From positions 1-7,863 of the forward strand of contig CAKUHX010000072.1 in NCBI GenBank assembly GCA_934659475.1: a stretch of DNA of 7,863 bases, written 5' to 3'. A model generated the notes under the pieces. It was not told the origin of the DNA. It saw only the letters and a list, made by a program, of their open reading frames with translations, and did no database searches. Within the stretch, counting starts at the first letter, position 1, and the number at the start of each line of letters is the position of its first letter. This document shows, one piece after another, positions 6,366-7,863 of the stretch. Position numbers and translations under genes: made by a program. The DNA comes from an uncultured Oscillospiraceae bacterium. GTDB taxonomy: Bacteria > Bacillota > Clostridia > Oscillospirales > Oscillospiraceae.

Positions 6366-7088
6366 TTACATCCGTCCGCCGCTCCTCAGCTTTTCAGTCT
6401 CCGCCGCCGTCAGCAGCCGCCACTGGCCGGGGGCCAGGCCGGGATCCAGCTCCACCGCCCCCATAGACAGCCGCTTCAGATAGGTCACCGGCTTGCCCCG
6501 GGCGGCCAGCATCCGCTTCACCTGATGGTATTTCCCCTCCCGCAGGGTGATGCGGCAGCTGTCCCCCTCCCCCAGTATCTCAAGGCCGGCGGGCAGGCAC
6601 TCCAGGCCGTCCCCCAGGGTCAGCCCACGGCCCAGCGCTTCCATGTCCTCCCGGGTCAGCTTTCCCTCCACCCGGGCAAAGTACACCTTATCCACATGCT
6701 TCTTTGGAGAGAGCAGGTCGTGGGCCAGGGGGCCGTCGTCGGTGAGCAGCAGAAGGCCCTCCGTGTCCTTGTCCAGCCGTCCCACAGGGAACAGGCCCCG
6801 GCGGCGCAGGTGCTCCGGCAGCAGGTCCAGCACGGTCCTCTGTCTGCGGTCCTCGGTGGCGGACAAAAGCCCCGCGGGCTTGTGGAGCATCACATAGACG
6901 AAGGGGGCGCAGTCCACCCGCTGCCCGTCCACCAGGATGGACGTCAGTGCGGGGTCGAATTTCTCCTCCGGCTTGCGGACCACGGCCCCATCCGCGACGA
7001 TCCGCCCCTGCCGGGCCATGTCCCGCAGCTCCTTCCGGCTCCACCGGCCGGTGGAGGACAGCAGCTTGTCCAGCCGCTCCAACGCCAT
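6366..7088 (-). CDS. rsuA: RsuA-family 16S rRNA pseudouridine synthase
   Basis: A 240-residue enzyme that isomerises uridine to pseudouridine in rRNA. An N-terminal S4 RNA-binding domain (about 1-60, MALERLDKLLSSTGRWSRKE) is followed by the catalytic domain with MLHKPAG (67-73), the active-site block GRLDKDTEGLLLLT (103-116, catalytic Asp106) and EGKYHQVKRMLAA (184-196), the RsuA/RluB/E/F motif. Length and layout fit RsuA, which modifies U516 of 16S rRNA in E. coli, but RluB-like 23S specificity cannot be excluded. The start at 7088 has AAAGGG 8 nt upstream and opens directly into the S4 domain; the frame stays open further upstream but would run through the divergent gene. It is transcribed divergently from the 7170 gene across 81 bp, in which I see no convincing promoter for either. 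Confidence 0.9.
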   Translation of the reverse strand: MALERLDKLLSSTGRWSRKELRDMARQGRIVADGAVVRKPEEKFDPALTSILVDGQRVDCAPFVYVMLHKPAGLLSATEDRRQRTVLDLLPEHLRRRGLFPVGRLDKDTEGLLLLTDDGPLAHDLLSPKKHVDKVYFARVEGKLTREDMEALGRGLTLGDGLECLPAGLEILGEGDSCRITLREGKYHQVKRMLAARGKPVTYLKRLSMGAVELDPGLAPGQWRLLTAAETEKLRSGGRM

Positions 7089-7169
7089 AAACGACACCCT
7101 TTCTGTGCATAAGCGCCCACGCCGGGGCATAGAGTAGAGCAAAATCATCTCCGGAAAGGAGCGATCCTC

Positions 7170-7673
7170 ATGCTGATCCTGACTGCAAAGATGCCCCGGC
7201 GGAAGATCTTCCGCGGGGCCCTTCTGGCCGCCGCCCTGTGCTGTGCCCTGGCTCTTTTCCTCACGGTGGACCGCGGCGGCGCCAGCCCGGCCTCCGCCCC
7301 CGCCCGCCCCGACCCCAAAGGGATCAAAAACGGAGAGGACCGGGTGGCCTATCTGGAGGAGTGGGGCTGGCAGGTAAAGCCCGAACCCCTGAGCGTGCAG
7401 GAGCTGCTGATCCCCGGGGAGATGGACGACAGCTACCAGGAGTATCTGGCCATGCAGACCCAGCAGGGCTTCGACCTGGCCAAATACGCGGGTAAGCGGG
7501 TCAAGCGGTACACCTATCAAGTGACCAACTATCCCACAGGGGAGGAGGGCGTACAGGCCGACCTCCTGATCTGCCGGAACACCGTGGTGGGGGGCGAGAT
7601 CCTCTCCCCCCGGCTGGACGGCTTTCTCCATGGGCTTGAATACCCGGACGGACCGGCAAAAAACGGCGCGTGA
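7170..7673 (+). CDS. DUF4830-domain protein, membrane-anchored or secreted
   Basis: A 167-residue protein of unknown function. Basic residues (KMPRRKIFR, 7-15) precede one hydrophobic segment (about 16-33) that may be an uncleaved anchor or a signal sequence; there is no clear lipobox. A Pro/Ala-rich linker (39-50) leads to a domain at about 55-153 that I recognise as DUF4830-like: YLEEWGWQV, IPGEMDDSYQEYLAMQTQQG, YTYQVTNYP and GGEILSPRLDGFLHGL. Such proteins occur mainly in Clostridia as small extracytoplasmic proteins of unknown role. AAAGGAG (7155-7161) lies 8 nt before the ATG, which fixes the start; a second Met seven codons later lacks such a site. It stands alone on the plus strand, and its stop codon lies in the loop of the following terminator. 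Confidence 0.82.
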   Translation: MLILTAKMPRRKIFRGALLAAALCCALALFLTVDRGGASPASAPARPDPKGIKNGEDRVAYLEEWGWQVKPEPLSVQELLIPGEMDDSYQEYLAMQTQQGFDLAKYAGKRVKRYTYQVTNYPTGEEGVQADLLICRNTVVGGEILSPRLDGFLHGLEYPDGPAKNGA

Positions 7674-7686
7674 CGCGCCGTTTTTT
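7658..7686. terminator. Bidirectional Rho-independent terminator overlapping a stop codon
   Basis: A perfect 13-bp inverted repeat (7658-7670 and 7674-7686), six A, a GC-rich core CGGCGCG, a three-base loop, then the mirror core and six T. It gives a hairpin plus T-run on both strands, so it can end transcription of the plus-strand DUF4830 gene and of the converging minus-strand gene. The loop TGA (7671-7673) is itself the stop codon of the DUF4830 gene. Confidence 0.95.
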
Positions 7687-7707
7687 GGTATCGTTCCGGC
7701 CAGCCGG

Positions 7708-7863
7708 TCAGTCCTTGATCATATGGACGTTCAGGTGGTTATAGGTCATCTCCACCCCGTGGGCGGCAAAGGTCTCCCGCACCGCCTCCTGCAGGCCGTA
7801 GAAGGTGGGCCAGTAGTCCTTGCTGTCCACCCAGGCCCGCACCAAATAGGTGATGGCACTGTC
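7708..7863 (-). CDS. C-terminal end of a probable MscS-family mechanosensitive channel (partial)
   Basis: The last 51 residues of a protein whose 5' part is beyond the window. It reads YLVRAWVDSKDYWPTFYGLQ, then EAVRETFAAHGVEMTYNHLN and VHMIKD before TGA. This matches the cytoplasmic C-terminal alpha/beta segment of small-conductance mechanosensitive channels, where a beta strand ending in W and DYW leads into a helix and a strand usually written GIEIPYPQ plus a short DVH-like tail; here the site reads GVEMTYNHLNVHM. The channel would release solutes during osmotic downshock. The call rests on a short fragment, so the family is probable rather than certain. It converges on the DUF4830 gene and shares its bidirectional terminator. 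Confidence 0.75.
   Translation of the reverse strand, partial: DSAITYLVRAWVDSKDYWPTFYGLQEAVRETFAAHGVEMTYNHLNVHMIKD

Noticed and set aside
7089..7169. Promoters in the 81-bp divergent gap
   Set aside because: No -35/-10 pair with acceptable spacing could be found on either strand by eye.
7089..7631. An N-terminal extension of the RsuA protein (frame open for 181 more codons upstream)
   Set aside because: The extension would be antisense to the DUF4830 gene and has no known domain; the S4 domain starts at the Met at 7088, which has its own ribosome binding site.
1..7863. Mobile elements, CRISPR arrays, tRNA or rRNA genes, phage or defence genes
   Set aside because: No transposase, integrase, direct-repeat array or RNA-gene signature is seen; gene density and composition are uniform, as expected of core chromosome.

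Overview
The window is about 60% G+C with tightly packed genes and strong Shine-Dalgarno sequences. It reads as chromosomal DNA from a high-GC member of the Clostridia. The Rrf2-first, sufC-B-D-S-U gene order, a short SufD, a SufU scaffold and a DUF4830 protein fit gut Oscillospiraceae/Ruminococcaceae-type bacteria such as the Flavonifractor/Pseudoflavonifractor group. That placement is inference from gene content, not from a marker gene.

Region 1 (1-4989, minus strand) is a complete SUF iron-sulfur cluster operon apart from the cut end of sufU. In transcription order it holds an IscR-type Rrf2 regulator, sufC (ATPase), sufB (scaffold), sufD (scaffold partner), sufS (cysteine desulfurase) and sufU (sulfur-accepting zinc protein, truncated by the window start). 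The genes overlap or lie within 20 bp of each other, and each has a good ribosome binding site, so one mRNA probably encodes them all. A near-consensus sigma-A promoter (TTGACA, 17 bp, TATGAT) lies about 47 bp upstream of the regulator. Two short inverted repeats sit on its -35 and at its start point, which suggests autoregulation by the Rrf2 protein. SufS takes sulfur from cysteine, SufU relays it, and SufBC(D) builds the cluster. The regulator carries three cysteines that could hold a cluster and so report Fe-S status.

Region 2 (5120-6324, minus strand) is a single-gene unit for a CdaR/PucR-family transcriptional regulator. It has its own promoter, which contains a small palindrome between -35 and -10, and ends at a strong terminator that separates it from the suf operon.

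Region 3 (6366-7088, minus strand) is an RsuA-type rRNA pseudouridine synthase. Diverging from it, on the plus strand (7170-7673), is a small membrane-anchored or secreted DUF4830 protein. The stop codon of that gene lies in the loop of a near-perfect bidirectional terminator. Converging on the terminator is the 3' end of a gene (7708-7863, minus strand) that looks like the C-terminus of an MscS-family mechanosensitive channel.

I saw no mobile element, CRISPR array, RNA gene or unknown multi-gene system. This is mostly core-genome housekeeping DNA. The points of interest are regulatory: the suf promoter and its palindromes, the unusual cysteine spacing of the IscR-like protein, the orphan CdaR-type regulator, and the stop codon embedded in a terminator.
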